This document shows positions 50,151-59,850 of a DNA stretch of 64,000 nucleotides, piece after piece (the stretch's first letter is position 1; every line of letters starts with the position of its first letter). This stretch comes from JBMORL01 sp049322335 (GTDB lineage: Bacteria > Bacteroidota > Bacteroidia > Flavobacteriales_D > UBA2798): the NCBI GenBank assembly GCA_049322335.1, contig JBMORL010000102.1, positions 4,792-68,791 of the forward strand, in the 5' to 3' direction. The notes below the pieces were generated by a model. It made no database searches, had not been told where the DNA came from, and saw only the letters and a list, made by a program, of their open reading frames with translations. Both the position numbers and the translations under genes were made by a program.

Positions 50151-51725
50151 ATGGACATTTACTCAAGGAAATACATCTGGAAACTGGTGCTTTTGTTTTT
50201 TGCACTGGCCATTATTGTGGCTTCACTGATCATTTCGAATGTTATTGTAGACCAGGTAAGGGAGGATGAAAAATTACGCATACGCATCTGGTCGGAAGCA
50301 GTAAAAAATACCGTCAACCAGATGTATGTTACCGGGAAACTCTTTGACCGCCTTCGTGATGAAGAAAGAAAAAAAGTAAAACTCTGGGCCAAAGCAACAC
50401 AGGAACTGGGCAAAGATCTTTCTGATTACACTTTTGCTATAGAAGTGGTACAACAAAATAAAACGGTTCCGGTTATTCTCACCGACAACAAAGGCAATTA
50501 TTCTTCGTCACTTAATCTTGATTTTACCCAGGAAGAAATTGAAGAAGGCCTGAAAAAATCCAATCCCGACCAGCAAAAAATATTTTACCAGCAGGAAGCC
50601 AAAAGAATTTTTGAAGATACCATATCGAAACTGGTGGTTGATTGGCAGAAAAAAAATCCACCCATCGTTATTTATTATAAAGAAAAACCGGTGAACTATG
50701 TTTATTACCGCGAATCAAATATCCTCGACTCGCTGGAGCGGAAAAAAGATTCACTGATGTATTCCTTTCGCCAGGAACTGGTAAAAAACCAGGCGCTTGT
50801 TCCCGTTATTTTCACCGATTCTTCGCGCTCGGTGGTGATTGAAACCAATTTTGATGAAAAAGACATAACGGGCCCCGGCAAGCTGCAGAGCCTCATTGAT
50901 GAAATGGCACAGGAAAATGAACCGATAGAAGTGCAGATCAATGAAAAGGAAAAAGGATTTATTTTTTACCGCGAGTCGGAAGTATTGAAACAACTCCGGT
51001 ATTTTCCCTATATCCAGCTAATTATTGTAGGCGTTTTCATCCTGGTGGGGTATATTATTTTCAGCACATTCCGCAGGGCCGAACAAAACCGGGTGTGGGC
51101 GGGGATGGCCAAAGAAACCGCGCACCAACTGGGCACACCCATTTCATCACTGATGGCCTGGCTCGAAATTCTCCGCGCTCACGGAACTGATGAATCCACT
51201 ATTAAAGAAATGAACAAAGACATCGACCGCCTGCAAACGGTTACCGAACGCTTTTCAAAAATAGGATCGGAAGAACAACTCGAGGAAGACAACCTGTGTC
51301 AGATTCTCGAAAAAACCACGGGGTATTTAAAAACGCGGTTACCGAAAAAAACGGAATTATCCCTCGACCGGCCGCTTACGCCCGTTTGGGTGATGCTCAA
51401 CGCTCCGCTCTTTGAATGGGTAATAGAAAACCTGGTAAAAAACGCTGTTGATGCCATGGAAGGAGAAGGAAAAATAGTGATTGAGCTTCATAAAAAAGGA
51501 CAACAGGTGTTTATAGATGTTTCTGATACAGGAAAAGGTATTTCTTCCAACAAATTCAAATCGGTTTTCGAGCCCGGTTATTCCACCAAAAAGCGCGGAT
51601 GGGGGCTGGGATTAACTCTTGCCAAACGTATTATCGAACAATACCACAAAGGGCAGATTGCTGTTTTGCGTTCAGATCCCGGTAAAGGAACCACTTTCCG
51701 CATCACATTAAAATCAGAAAACTAA
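50151..51725 (+). CDS. Membrane sensor histidine kinase
   Basis: 524 residues from ATG 50151. Two helices: KLVLLFFALAIIVASLIIS (about 10-30) and IQLIIVGVFILVGYIIF (about 285-301), bracketing a ~250-residue extracytoplasmic sensor with no recognised fold. H box AKETAHQLGTPISSLMAW, N box NLVKNAVDAMEG, G1 VSDTGKGI, G2 GWGLGLTLAKRIIEQ. No response regulator is adjacent, so it is an orphan kinase. It ends 1 bp before hemW. Confidence 0.92.
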   Translation: MDIYSRKYIWKLVLLFFALAIIVASLIISNVIVDQVREDEKLRIRIWSEAVKNTVNQMYVTGKLFDRLRDEERKKVKLWAKATQELGKDLSDYTFAIEVVQQNKTVPVILTDNKGNYSSSLNLDFTQEEIEEGLKKSNPDQQKIFYQQEAKRIFEDTISKLVVDWQKKNPPIVIYYKEKPVNYVYYRESNILDSLERKKDSLMYSFRQELVKNQALVPVIFTDSSRSVVIETNFDEKDITGPGKLQSLIDEMAQENEPIEVQINEKEKGFIFYRESEVLKQLRYFPYIQLIIVGVFILVGYIIFSTFRRAEQNRVWAGMAKETAHQLGTPISSLMAWLEILRAHGTDESTIKEMNKDIDRLQTVTERFSKIGSEEQLEEDNLCQILEKTTGYLKTRLPKKTELSLDRPLTPVWVMLNAPLFEWVIENLVKNAVDAMEGEGKIVIELHKKGQQVFIDVSDTGKGISSNKFKSVFEPGYSTKKRGWGLGLTLAKRIIEQYHKGQIAVLRSDPGKGTTFRITLKSEN

Positions 51726-51726
51726 C

Positions 51727-52854
51727 GTGCCCGGGATTTACGTTCATATTCCCTTTTGCAAACAGGCCTGTCATTACTGCGATTTTCATTTTTCCACATC
51801 TCAAAGTACACGCACGGAAATGATTCCCGCCCTGGCAAAGGAAATAGTATTGCGTAAAAATTACCTGGCTGATAAAAATATTCAAACGGTATATTTTGGA
51901 GGAGGCACTCCCGGTTTGCTCGGGGAAGAAGAACTGACAGAGTTAACAAAAACAGTATTCCTGAATTTTGTGATGCAACCGGACGCTGAGATAACACTGG
52001 AAACCAATCCGGATGATGTGGATGCAGAGAAACTACAGTTGTGGAAAACGACAGGAATCAACCGGCTGAGTATAGGCATACAATCGTTTAATGACAATTA
52101 CCTGCAATGGATGAACCGGGCACACGATACACAACAAGCCATTCGTTCGGTAAAAATGGCGCAGGATGCCGGGTTTGACAACATCACCATAGACCTGATT
52201 TATGGTATACCGGGAATGAATGAAAAAGAATGGGAGAAAAACCTGGATACCGCCTTTTCGATGAATGTTCCCCACATTTCCTCCTATTGCCTTACTGTGG
52301 AAAAAGGCACCGCCCTGCATCACTTTGTAGAAAAGGGACAATCCATGCCCATTGATGAAGAAACGGCCGCACGGCAATTTTTACTTATGCAGGAAAAAAT
52401 GGAGGAAAACGGATTTATTGCCTATGAAATTTCCAACTACGGGAAAAAAAACTACTTCTCACGCCACAATACTTCCTATTGGGAAGGAGAAAGTTACCTC
52501 GGAGTCGGCCCATCGGCCCATTCCTTCAACGGTGTTTCCCGCCAATGGAATATTTCACACAACCGGAAATATATAACTGCGCTGAAAGAAGGAAAAAGTT
52601 TTTATGAAACTGAAATTTTAACCCCGGCCAACCGTTATAACGAATACATCATGACCTCCCTTCGCACGATCCGGGGGATAAATACCGGAAAAACCGGAGA
52701 GATGATGCCAGGGAGTAAACAGGCAACGGAAGATGCAATCAGGCAAATGGAAAAAAAAGGCTGGATGATTAAAAACGGGGAAGGAAACTATGTATTAACA
52801 CCACAAGGCAAATTATTTGCCGATAAAATAGCGTCTGATTTCTTTTTATTGTAA
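51727..52854 (+). CDS. hemW: HemW-like radical SAM heme chaperone (coproporphyrinogen III oxidase-like)
   Basis: 375 residues from GTG 51727. Radical SAM Cys motif PFCKQACHYCDFHF (CxxxCxxC), GGGTPGLL and ETNPDDV, and a C-terminal HemN-like domain with YEISNYGK and YLGVGPSAHSF. The family binds heme and inserts it into respiratory proteins; it lacks the extra features of HemN. It starts 1 bp after the kinase stop, so the two genes are co-transcribed. Confidence 0.9.
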   Translation: MPGIYVHIPFCKQACHYCDFHFSTSQSTRTEMIPALAKEIVLRKNYLADKNIQTVYFGGGTPGLLGEEELTELTKTVFLNFVMQPDAEITLETNPDDVDAEKLQLWKTTGINRLSIGIQSFNDNYLQWMNRAHDTQQAIRSVKMAQDAGFDNITIDLIYGIPGMNEKEWEKNLDTAFSMNVPHISSYCLTVEKGTALHHFVEKGQSMPIDEETAARQFLLMQEKMEENGFIAYEISNYGKKNYFSRHNTSYWEGESYLGVGPSAHSFNGVSRQWNISHNRKYITALKEGKSFYETEILTPANRYNEYIMTSLRTIRGINTGKTGEMMPGSKQATEDAIRQMEKKGWMIKNGEGNYVLTPQGKLFADKIASDFFLL

Positions 52855-52868
52855 CTTCATATCCTGTG

Positions 52869-55800
52869 ATGAAAAAAACACTGCTGTATATTTTTACCTT
52901 TCTGCTCACTGTTCCATTGATGGCACAGGTAAAACCGCCCTATAAAACCACAATAGGTGAAAAAGAATACTGGGTTTATCCTTTTAGGATTGAAGACGGA
53001 AGCGAAATGCAGGTGCCGCCCGTAACGCTTGCTTTACCCGATGGCGATTATATTCTTTATTATGATTTTAAGTATAAAACCCGTTTTAATCCCATTACCT
53101 GGAAATGGAAAGATATTCCCGTTGATTCTACCAATATTGCAGCACTTTTCACCATTAAAAATGGCATGAAGGAAGGAGAATGCAAATGGTATCTTAACTC
53201 CGCAAAAAAAATACTCTACTCAAAAGGAAATTATTATAAAGACGAAAAATACGGGGCATGGTCGTTTTATGGTTATTACAACGGAAAAATTTACCTGCGT
53301 GATAAATTCACCTATGAAAAAGATGAATACCACGGTCCGCATACTTCCTATTATTACGGAACAGCTCAAATTGCTTCAGAGGGAATGTATAAAAACGGAC
53401 GAATGTCGGGCACGTGGAAATTTTATTCAGGCAATACGGTTTGGAGACAATATTCGTATGCCGATTCAAGTGTGTTTCAGCCCTCCATTTATGATAAAAT
53501 GCTCAACACACTTATCAGTGAAACCGGTTTAAGCACCTACAACATCCGTTTTTACGAGCAGAACAAAACCTACGTGCTCCACGGAGAATGTTTTGAAACA
53601 CAATTAGGCTCAGAAAAAAAAACACGGCTGGTATTCGACAGGGGGAACCTGGTGTATATGGATACTGTTTTTGACTGGGCAGGGAAAGCTGATTTTATTA
53701 TAAAAAAACTCCAGCCCGAACTACACGATACCGTTTCAGAATTTTTTATTGTCAACCGGATGAGCTGGCCTTATTTTCATGCCAGGATGAAAAATAATAC
53801 TCTGATTTACCGGATGGATTTCAGGGAAATTGTAAATTCAACGGTATGTGATACAACGGCCGAACACTATTATTACAGCGATGAAATAACTTCTGCCGAC
53901 ACCCTGGTGCCTTTTGAAAAATCCCATTATTATGTTCGTCATCACAAAAAACGGAAAGTAAAGATTAAACAATACAACGTAAAATACATTCATTATCCCA
54001 CACAACTGGAATTTTACGGGAACAGTGAAGATTTAAAAAGCCGCATAAAATATGATGCCGGTAACGACCAGCTAACCATGAAAAACGAATACACTTCGCA
54101 TGGTAACCGGATGAAATCCGAATTTATTACCGTTTATGAACGTGATTCTGCTGCCGAAAACCGGATGAGAAATGAAAAAAGAAGACAATACTACAACTAC
54201 GAAAAAGAAAGGAAATTGTTTATTGACAATGAACCGATCAATGGAAATGTAATTTATCCCGAAGGAAAATTTAAAAGAGACAAACAAAACAAAATTGAAA
54301 AACAAGGTGACAGCTGGATAATTTATCCCGTTACTTTTTACAACAAAAGAAAAATTACGGAAGAATTTACAGATAAAGGCGCCTATCGCAACGGAGTGAA
54401 ACAGGGCGAATGGCAACGCACAAAAAAAGGTGTGTTGTATGAACTGGACAATTACAATGAAGGAGAATATCACGGCAAACAATATGCCTGGCGCGACAAA
54501 CATGTTTTCAGGTATGAAAGAGATGAAGCGGAGGCCTGCGGAATAAATGAAAAAGAGTTCCGCTACCTCGCTTCGGTAAATGAATATAAAAACGGAATGC
54601 TCAATGGCGATCAATACCAGTTTAACTATAAAGGCGAGCTCACCACGTTTGAACAATTCAAAACCGGATTGCGTCACGGGGTGTATGAAACATTTCACTA
54701 TAAAGGCATGCCGCTGTTATATGCAGAATTTAAAAACGGGTGGTATGACGGAAAATTTATTAAATACGAATGGGAAGATCAGGCGGTATATGATGAAAAG
54801 TTCAGATTCGTGGAATATGATTATTATAAATCAAAAGTAACACTGGCCCAATTTAAAGACGGTTGGCTGGACGGAGAATTCAGATTATATGAAGGCGGAA
54901 CTTCTGAAAATGATCCTCCGCTTACACGTATCGGCTCAGCAAAAAACGGGGTAAAAACCGGTGATTGGATGTTTTATTATGACGAAGAATTTTCGAAACA
55001 GGTAAAAGAAAAAACCACACACGCCCTAAGCGATTCATGTTATTTTTACTACAAGGATAATTTTACAAGAAGAAAAAAGCAATCAGGATTTATGTTGCCG
55101 CTGGGAGGAGAATACAATGAAGAATACCGCGATTACCAGTCCGATTACGAACCCGAGGGATATAATGATTATCCGGGTAAAACAGGTTACTATACCAGTT
55201 ACCTGAAAAACGGCAACAAAAATATGGAAGGAAGAATTGAAGATAATGTAAGGGTGGGAGCGTGGAAGTTTTATGATGAAGGGGGAACACTGGTAAAAGA
55301 AGTAAATTATTCTCCCGACAAGTTTTTATTTACCAACGCGAAAGGAGAAAAAGATTCAGTGATGCATTACGGCACTTACAAGTCGTGGTATTATAACGGA
55401 AAACTGCAGTCAGAAGGATTTATTCTGAATGAAGGGACAAAATATGATTGTTATGCCGAGCTTAATATTCCCGAACACGAATTGCTTATTATCCATGCCT
55501 GGGACATAAAAGGCATTCAGCTGGTGAAGGATGGAAACGGAAGTATACAATTTACCGATCCTAACGGTGTGGTGATTTGCGAAGGAAAGTTGTCGGGCTA
55601 TAAGAGAAACGGTGTGTGGCGGTTTTATGCTCCCGACAAAACCCTTACCGAAATAGGAAATTATGCCGATGGAAAAAAACACGGAAAATGGTTGTCGGGC
55701 GACCTGGAGGGAATGAACTTCCAGGACGAAGCCTGTTTTGATACCGACAGCCCGTTTATGGTTCAGCAAATGGAATACGCCAAAAAAGAAATCAGCATAC

Positions 55801-55946
55801 AGGAAAAAATATATGAAAACGATAAACTGATAAGAATGCAGGATTATGAAATGAACCTGAATAAAGAATACAAAGACCAGGGCCGGTTCCGTTTATTCCG
55901 CCCGAGGAGAACTACCTATACACCCGTTGGAAATCCTATATTCTGA
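52869..55946 (+). CDS. Large secreted MORN-repeat protein
   Basis: 1025 residues from ATG 52869. Signal peptide KKTLLYIFTFLLTVPLMAQ. Many MORN/YwqK-type repeats of about 22-24 residues are visible in the N-terminal, middle and C-terminal parts, such as NGKIYLRDKFTYEKDEYHGP, GVKQGEWQRTKKGVLYELDN, DGWLDGEFRLYEGG and DGKKHGKWLSG; Tyr-rich segments lie between. There is no T9SS sorting domain or membrane helix at the C-terminus. The function is unknown; repeats of this kind bind lipids or proteins in other organisms. Ends 1 bp before the cyclase start. Confidence 0.78.
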   Translation: MKKTLLYIFTFLLTVPLMAQVKPPYKTTIGEKEYWVYPFRIEDGSEMQVPPVTLALPDGDYILYYDFKYKTRFNPITWKWKDIPVDSTNIAALFTIKNGMKEGECKWYLNSAKKILYSKGNYYKDEKYGAWSFYGYYNGKIYLRDKFTYEKDEYHGPHTSYYYGTAQIASEGMYKNGRMSGTWKFYSGNTVWRQYSYADSSVFQPSIYDKMLNTLISETGLSTYNIRFYEQNKTYVLHGECFETQLGSEKKTRLVFDRGNLVYMDTVFDWAGKADFIIKKLQPELHDTVSEFFIVNRMSWPYFHARMKNNTLIYRMDFREIVNSTVCDTTAEHYYYSDEITSADTLVPFEKSHYYVRHHKKRKVKIKQYNVKYIHYPTQLEFYGNSEDLKSRIKYDAGNDQLTMKNEYTSHGNRMKSEFITVYERDSAAENRMRNEKRRQYYNYEKERKLFIDNEPINGNVIYPEGKFKRDKQNKIEKQGDSWIIYPVTFYNKRKITEEFTDKGAYRNGVKQGEWQRTKKGVLYELDNYNEGEYHGKQYAWRDKHVFRYERDEAEACGINEKEFRYLASVNEYKNGMLNGDQYQFNYKGELTTFEQFKTGLRHGVYETFHYKGMPLLYAEFKNGWYDGKFIKYEWEDQAVYDEKFRFVEYDYYKSKVTLAQFKDGWLDGEFRLYEGGTSENDPPLTRIGSAKNGVKTGDWMFYYDEEFSKQVKEKTTHALSDSCYFYYKDNFTRRKKQSGFMLPLGGEYNEEYRDYQSDYEPEGYNDYPGKTGYYTSYLKNGNKNMEGRIEDNVRVGAWKFYDEGGTLVKEVNYSPDKFLFTNAKGEKDSVMHYGTYKSWYYNGKLQSEGFILNEGTKYDCYAELNIPEHELLIIHAWDIKGIQLVKDGNGSIQFTDPNGVVICEGKLSGYKRNGVWRFYAPDKTLTEIGNYADGKKHGKWLSGDLEGMNFQDEACFDTDSPFMVQQMEYAKKEISIQEKIYENDKLIRMQDYEMNLNKEYKDQGRFRLFRPRRTTYTPVGNPIF

Positions 55947-55947
55947 A

Positions 55948-56718
55948 ATGAAAGCTGAATTTTTAATCAATGGTAAAATAGTTCGTGTTAATCTTGCGGA
56001 ACCGATAGATATTTCACTTCCCCTGGGCCCTGAAAACAGCGCAAGTGCGTGGTACGTTAGTCCTGTTAAAATTGAACCTGTGCGGGCAGCCGGGTTTACA
56101 GGCAGTATAAAAGAAGGCGGTAATGTAAATTTCAGGAATGTTTTTTTTAATCCGCATGGCAACGGAACACATACCGAATGTGTGGGCCATATCTCTCCCG
56201 AGGTATATTCATTGAATCAGCACCTGAAAACTTTTTTCTTTAACGCGCTGCTGATATCTGTTGAGCCGGAAACAGTAACTAACGTGGATGGAACATCAGC
56301 ACCCGGAGACAGGATCATCACCCTGCAACAGGTAAAAAAGGCGCTGGGATCGCATCATCCGCAGGCGCTTATTATCCGCACACGGCCGAATTTACCCGCT
56401 AAAAAAACCTGTAACTATTCACACACCAACCCGGCTTACCTGCATCATGAGGCCGCAAAATTTATTACAGAATCAGGAATTGACCATTTACTGCTTGATC
56501 TTCCTTCGGTGGATCGGGAGGACGACAAAGGACAACTGCTTGCCCACAAAGCATTTTGGAACTATCCGCAAAACACACAGTTCCATAAAACCATTACCGA
56601 AATGGTGTATGTTCCCGATGAGGTGCAGGATGGCATTTACCTGCTTAACCTTATGGTTACTTCACTCGAAAATGACGCTTCCCCCTCGAAGCCGGTCTTG
56701 TATCGCGAGGACAGGTAA
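55948..56718 (+). CDS. Cyclase family protein (kynurenine formamidase-like)
   Basis: 256 residues from ATG 55948, which avoids overlap with the upstream gene. Metal motif HGNGTHTE (HxGTHxD-like) near residue 71, and DHLLLDLPSVDRED and HKTITEMVYVP further on. The fold is that of metal-dependent hydrolases such as arylformamidase; the substrate is unknown. It follows the MORN gene by 1 bp and precedes the Lrp regulator. Confidence 0.82.
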   Translation: MKAEFLINGKIVRVNLAEPIDISLPLGPENSASAWYVSPVKIEPVRAAGFTGSIKEGGNVNFRNVFFNPHGNGTHTECVGHISPEVYSLNQHLKTFFFNALLISVEPETVTNVDGTSAPGDRIITLQQVKKALGSHHPQALIIRTRPNLPAKKTCNYSHTNPAYLHHEAAKFITESGIDHLLLDLPSVDREDDKGQLLAHKAFWNYPQNTQFHKTITEMVYVPDEVQDGIYLLNLMVTSLENDASPSKPVLYREDR

Positions 56719-56745
56719 AATATTCTGCTGAAAAATTTGAATAAA

Positions 56746-56760
56746 GCGGAACTTTTCCGC
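56746..56760. promoter_or_regulatory. Inverted repeat upstream of the Lrp-family gene
   Basis: GCGGAA-CTT-TTCCGC, perfect 6-bp arms, 11 nt before a TAATTTTA -7-like element (56771-56778). It may be an operator of the Lrp-type regulator; no T tract follows, so it is not a terminator. Confidence 0.35.
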
Positions 56761-56800
56761 AAAATATTCGTAATTTTAACTGAAATCAAAATTTTATTTT

Positions 56801-57274
56801 ATGGCCATCGTTCTTGACTCCATTGATATGAAGATTCTGAAAATTCTTCAGGAAACAGGAAAAATCACCAATATCCAGTTATCCCAGGAAATCGGTCTTT
56901 CTCCCGCGCCAACACTTGAGCGGGTGAAAAAATTGGAACATTCGGGCATAATAAAAAGTTATCATGCGCTGCTTGATCCGGGAAAAGTAAGCCTGGGGTT
57001 TACCGCACTTATTCATGTTTCGCTTACGAGACAAAAAGATAATGCTATGCGCAATTTTACACAACATATAAGTAAGATTACTGAAATTGTAGAGTGTCTG
57101 CAGGTAACCGGAAATTTTGATTACCAGTTGAAAGTCGTTGTAAAAGATATTCCCTCGTTTGAAAAACTCATTGGAGAAAAATTAAGTAAAATCGAAGAAA
57201 TAGGACAAATGCAAACTATGGTAGTACTTTCAGAGATCAAGAGTTCAAAAGTTTTACCTATTAAATATGAATAA
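56801..57274 (+). CDS. Lrp/AsnC family transcriptional regulator
   Basis: 157 residues. N-terminal winged HTH: LDSIDMKILKILQETGKITN, LSQEIGLSPAPTLERVKKLE. C-terminal RAM domain: TALIHVSLTRQKDN, VVKDIPSFEKLIGEKL, MVVLSEIKSS. Regulates amino-acid-related genes in response to an effector that is not readable here. It overlaps the next gene by 8 bp. Confidence 0.93.
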   Translation: MAIVLDSIDMKILKILQETGKITNIQLSQEIGLSPAPTLERVKKLEHSGIIKSYHALLDPGKVSLGFTALIHVSLTRQKDNAMRNFTQHISKITEIVECLQVTGNFDYQLKVVVKDIPSFEKLIGEKLSKIEEIGQMQTMVVLSEIKSSKVLPIKYE

Positions 57275-57524
57275 AATTTTACTTCTTCCGGTTATCCTGT
57301 CGTTCGCCTGTTCCGGTGAAGAGAAGGAAAAACCACACGAAAAATCCCCGGACACTACTTCCACTGAAGCATCATTTTCCATTCCAGACAATACCGAATA
57401 CCGTTACGAGATCACCAATATCAGAACGGGTGAGGTAAAAGACATTTCGCAGGAAGAATACCTCAGCGGAGATTATATTGACAACCCAACGTATACAGTA
57501 ACAGAACATCCGGTGATAAAGTAG
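57267..57524 (+). CDS. Small lipoprotein of unknown function
   Basis: 85 residues. Lipoprotein signal NKILLLPVILSFAC with Cys at 15, then a charged mature part with no recognisable motif beyond DISQEEYLSGDYIDN. Its start lies 8 bp inside the end of the Lrp gene (ATG 57267), so it is translationally coupled to the regulator. Confidence 0.7.
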   Translation: MNKILLLPVILSFACSGEEKEKPHEKSPDTTSTEASFSIPDNTEYRYEITNIRTGEVKDISQEEYLSGDYIDNPTYTVTEHPVIK

Positions 57525-57704
57525 AGGAGCTGGTCAATGGTCATTGGGAGGAATGGGTGATGGACAGAATTTTCAATAGTCTTTGGGTGTTATATTCAAT
57601 CAAAAATCATCCCGATAGCTATCGGGACATGTAATCAACAATCGTTTGATCCGCATTTCACTTCGTCATTCTATTATTCTTCATTCCGCATTTCTTTCCT
57701 TCCA
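57525..57704. repeat. Intergenic repeat region with an 18-bp palindrome
   Basis: TCCCGATAGCTATCGGGA (57610-57627, perfect palindrome) is followed by 57628-57664, the inverted copy of 18481-18517 (34/37). GGTCAATGGTCATTGG at 57532-57547 belongs to the family seen at 30220-30240. No gene is seen. Confidence 0.7.
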
Positions 57705-58115
57705 TCATATATCATGCAGCTCACCCGAAATGTCTTCTCCGAAATAAAATCCCAGCAATTTTTTCCAATCACTTTCTGTAATCATCGATTTTGATATCCA
57801 TACTCTTTTTTTCTTTTCTCCTTTTACCTGGTAAAGTTTTTTTCCTGATAACAGCAGCTGTGTGTTTTTATCAAACAAATACCTGCGGGTTACAAATCCA
57901 AAAGGAGAAAATAATACAATTTGTTTTTCATCATAGGCAAAATACACCCTGAAATAATACAGTATCCCGATAATTCCAATCATCAGGCAAGCAGTAAGCT
58001 GAACGGGTTCAATTTTTCCCGAAAGGCGGTACAACAATAAATACAACAACAGCAACACTATCGATGAAGACATAAAAACGATTCCCCACGAGCGCTTGTA
58101 TTTTACTTTGATCAT
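57705..58115 (-). CDS. Small membrane protein of unknown function
   Basis: 136 residues. Two helices, GIVFMSSSIVLLLLYLLLY and QLTACLMIGIIGILYYFRVY, then a short domain (FSPFGFVTRRYLFDKNTQLL) that resembles a PH-like fold often found after two helices. No family name is assigned. Divergent from the methyltransferase gene, 61 bp between starts. Confidence 0.65.
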   Translation of the reverse strand: MIKVKYKRSWGIVFMSSSIVLLLLYLLLYRLSGKIEPVQLTACLMIGIIGILYYFRVYFAYDEKQIVLFSPFGFVTRRYLFDKNTQLLLSGKKLYQVKGEKKKRVWISKSMITESDWKKLLGFYFGEDISGELHDI

Positions 58116-58176
58116 TATCCAAATGTAACACTCTGACAGGGTTTGTCTATCACCAACAAATAAATATCTTTACGGC

Positions 58177-59046
58177 ATGCAACTCCTTCATCCCGAAAAC
58201 TGGAACGACTACGAACTGCTGGACAGTGGTAATTTTGAAAAACTGGAACGTTTTGGCGAATTTATTGCCATTCGCCCTGAACCCCAGGCGGTGTGGGATA
58301 AAGGATGGAGTGAAGAACAATGGCTGAAAAAAGCGCACGTAAAATTTGTTTCCAAAAGCAGCTCTTCGGGCGGATGGAAAAAAATAAAAAAAATGCCCGA
58401 TCAGTGGGAAATTCATTATTCACTTCCCGGAAAAAAACAAATTACTTTTCGTTTGGGATTAACAGCATTTAAACACGTGGGTGTTTTTCCCGAACAGGCG
58501 GTGAACTGGGATTTTATTTTTGAAACACTATCGAAACAAAAAACATCAAAACCCAAATTTCTCAATTTGTTTGCCTATACCGGTGGAGCATCGCTTGCCG
58601 CCAAAGCAGCCGGTGCCGATGTGTATCATGTGGATTCCATCAAACAAGTAGTTACATGGTCGAAAGAGAATATGGAAAAATCAGGATTATCGGATATCCG
58701 CTGGGTGGTGGAAGACGCATTGAAATTTGTAAAACGCGAGCTGAAGCGCGGTAACCGTTATAACGGAATTATTCTCGATCCGCCCGCATACGGACATGGC
58801 CCATCGGGAGAAAAATGGAAGCTGGAGGATAATATCAATGAAATGATGAAAACGGTTTTACAGTTACTTGATCCCGAAGAACATTTTATGATACTTAATG
58901 CCTATTCGCTGGGCTTCTCATCCGTGATCATCGAAAACCTTCTGAAAGGCGCGCCCGGTAAGCTTTCCACGGGTGAATTATACCTTCCCTCAGCTACCGG
59001 GCAAAAGCTTCCATTGGGGGTATTTGGCCGGCTTGTTAAAGATTAA
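58177..59046 (+). CDS. Class I SAM-dependent methyltransferase (RlmI/RlmK-like)
   Basis: 289 residues. The SAM fold follows a ~120-residue N-terminal region: FLNLFAYTGGASLAAKAAGA, VYHVDSIKQVVTWSKENME, and the catalytic ILDPPAYGHGPSGEKWKL (DPPxYG). The latter is the motif of amino-methylating and rRNA m5C/m7G enzymes of the RlmI/RlmL type. The RNA target is not readable. Its ATG is 4 nt after a TATCTTTA -7-like element. Confidence 0.85.
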   Translation: MQLLHPENWNDYELLDSGNFEKLERFGEFIAIRPEPQAVWDKGWSEEQWLKKAHVKFVSKSSSSGGWKKIKKMPDQWEIHYSLPGKKQITFRLGLTAFKHVGVFPEQAVNWDFIFETLSKQKTSKPKFLNLFAYTGGASLAAKAAGADVYHVDSIKQVVTWSKENMEKSGLSDIRWVVEDALKFVKRELKRGNRYNGIILDPPAYGHGPSGEKWKLEDNINEMMKTVLQLLDPEEHFMILNAYSLGFSSVIIENLLKGAPGKLSTGELYLPSATGQKLPLGVFGRLVKD

Positions 59047-59122
59047 ACTCATTTTCATCATATTTTAAAGGGGTTTCGTCACATCCCTATAGGCACTCAG
59101 GCAACCCGTACGTAAATTTACC

Positions 59123-59848
59123 ATGTTGAAAAACCTGCTGACCATAGTTTACTTTATCGGTTTAGTTTCCTGGGCTTCTGCAGCCAGGGTAGATAGCATC
59201 CAGCCTGTGCAGGATAAACTGGTTTTTTCGCTCGTGGCCGACTGCAAACTTTCCAATCCGCAACTCAACGAAAAAGAAGCTACCAAAAAAATGGAAAAAG
59301 CAGTGGCTGATGCTGCGTTGTTTTACCATGAATTTCTTTCGGTAATGGACATAAGTGTTGAGCAATCCACAGGAGATATTAAAAACTTCTATCTCGAAAC
59401 GATTGACATCGATTCTTTGCCCTATGACCAGCAGCTGATGTCGGGAATTGTATTTCACTATAACAACAACACTGCGTTTATTTCTGCGCTCATTTCACAT
59501 TTTTATTCAGAATACCTTGGCGTTAAAACCTATATTGCTGCCAGCGGTAAATCGGTTTTTTATATGCGTGAAATGATTTTATTGCTGATGGTAAATTCTT
59601 TTCCAAAATCTTTTGCTTTTAATTATGCGCTGAGTCGCCATTACTACGATAAAGGAGTAGAGATCATCACTGATTTTGATCTGATTAATGATCCTATGGA
59701 AAAACTCCTCGAAGCCGAAGATGAAGCCACCGCATTTTTCGATAAAGCCGAACCTTATTTTCAGAAAAGCTACGAGCTGATGCCGCAACGTGCATTGCAG
59801 TTATTCGATGAAAGCTCCATTATCTGGGGCGGGCCGAAAAATAAATAA
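59123..59848 (+). CDS. Secreted protein of unknown function
   Basis: 241 residues. Signal peptide LKNLLTIVYFIGLVSWASA, then a helical domain with YALSRHYYDKGVEIITDFD and KAEPYFQKSYELMPQRAL near the C-terminus, the latter like a TPR helix pair. No family recognised. It is convergent with the ORF6N gene, 2 bp apart. Confidence 0.68.
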   Translation: MLKNLLTIVYFIGLVSWASAARVDSIQPVQDKLVFSLVADCKLSNPQLNEKEATKKMEKAVADAALFYHEFLSVMDISVEQSTGDIKNFYLETIDIDSLPYDQQLMSGIVFHYNNNTAFISALISHFYSEYLGVKTYIAASGKSVFYMREMILLLMVNSFPKSFAFNYALSRHYYDKGVEIITDFDLINDPMEKLLEAEDEATAFFDKAEPYFQKSYELMPQRALQLFDESSIIWGGPKNK

Positions 59849-59850
59849 AT

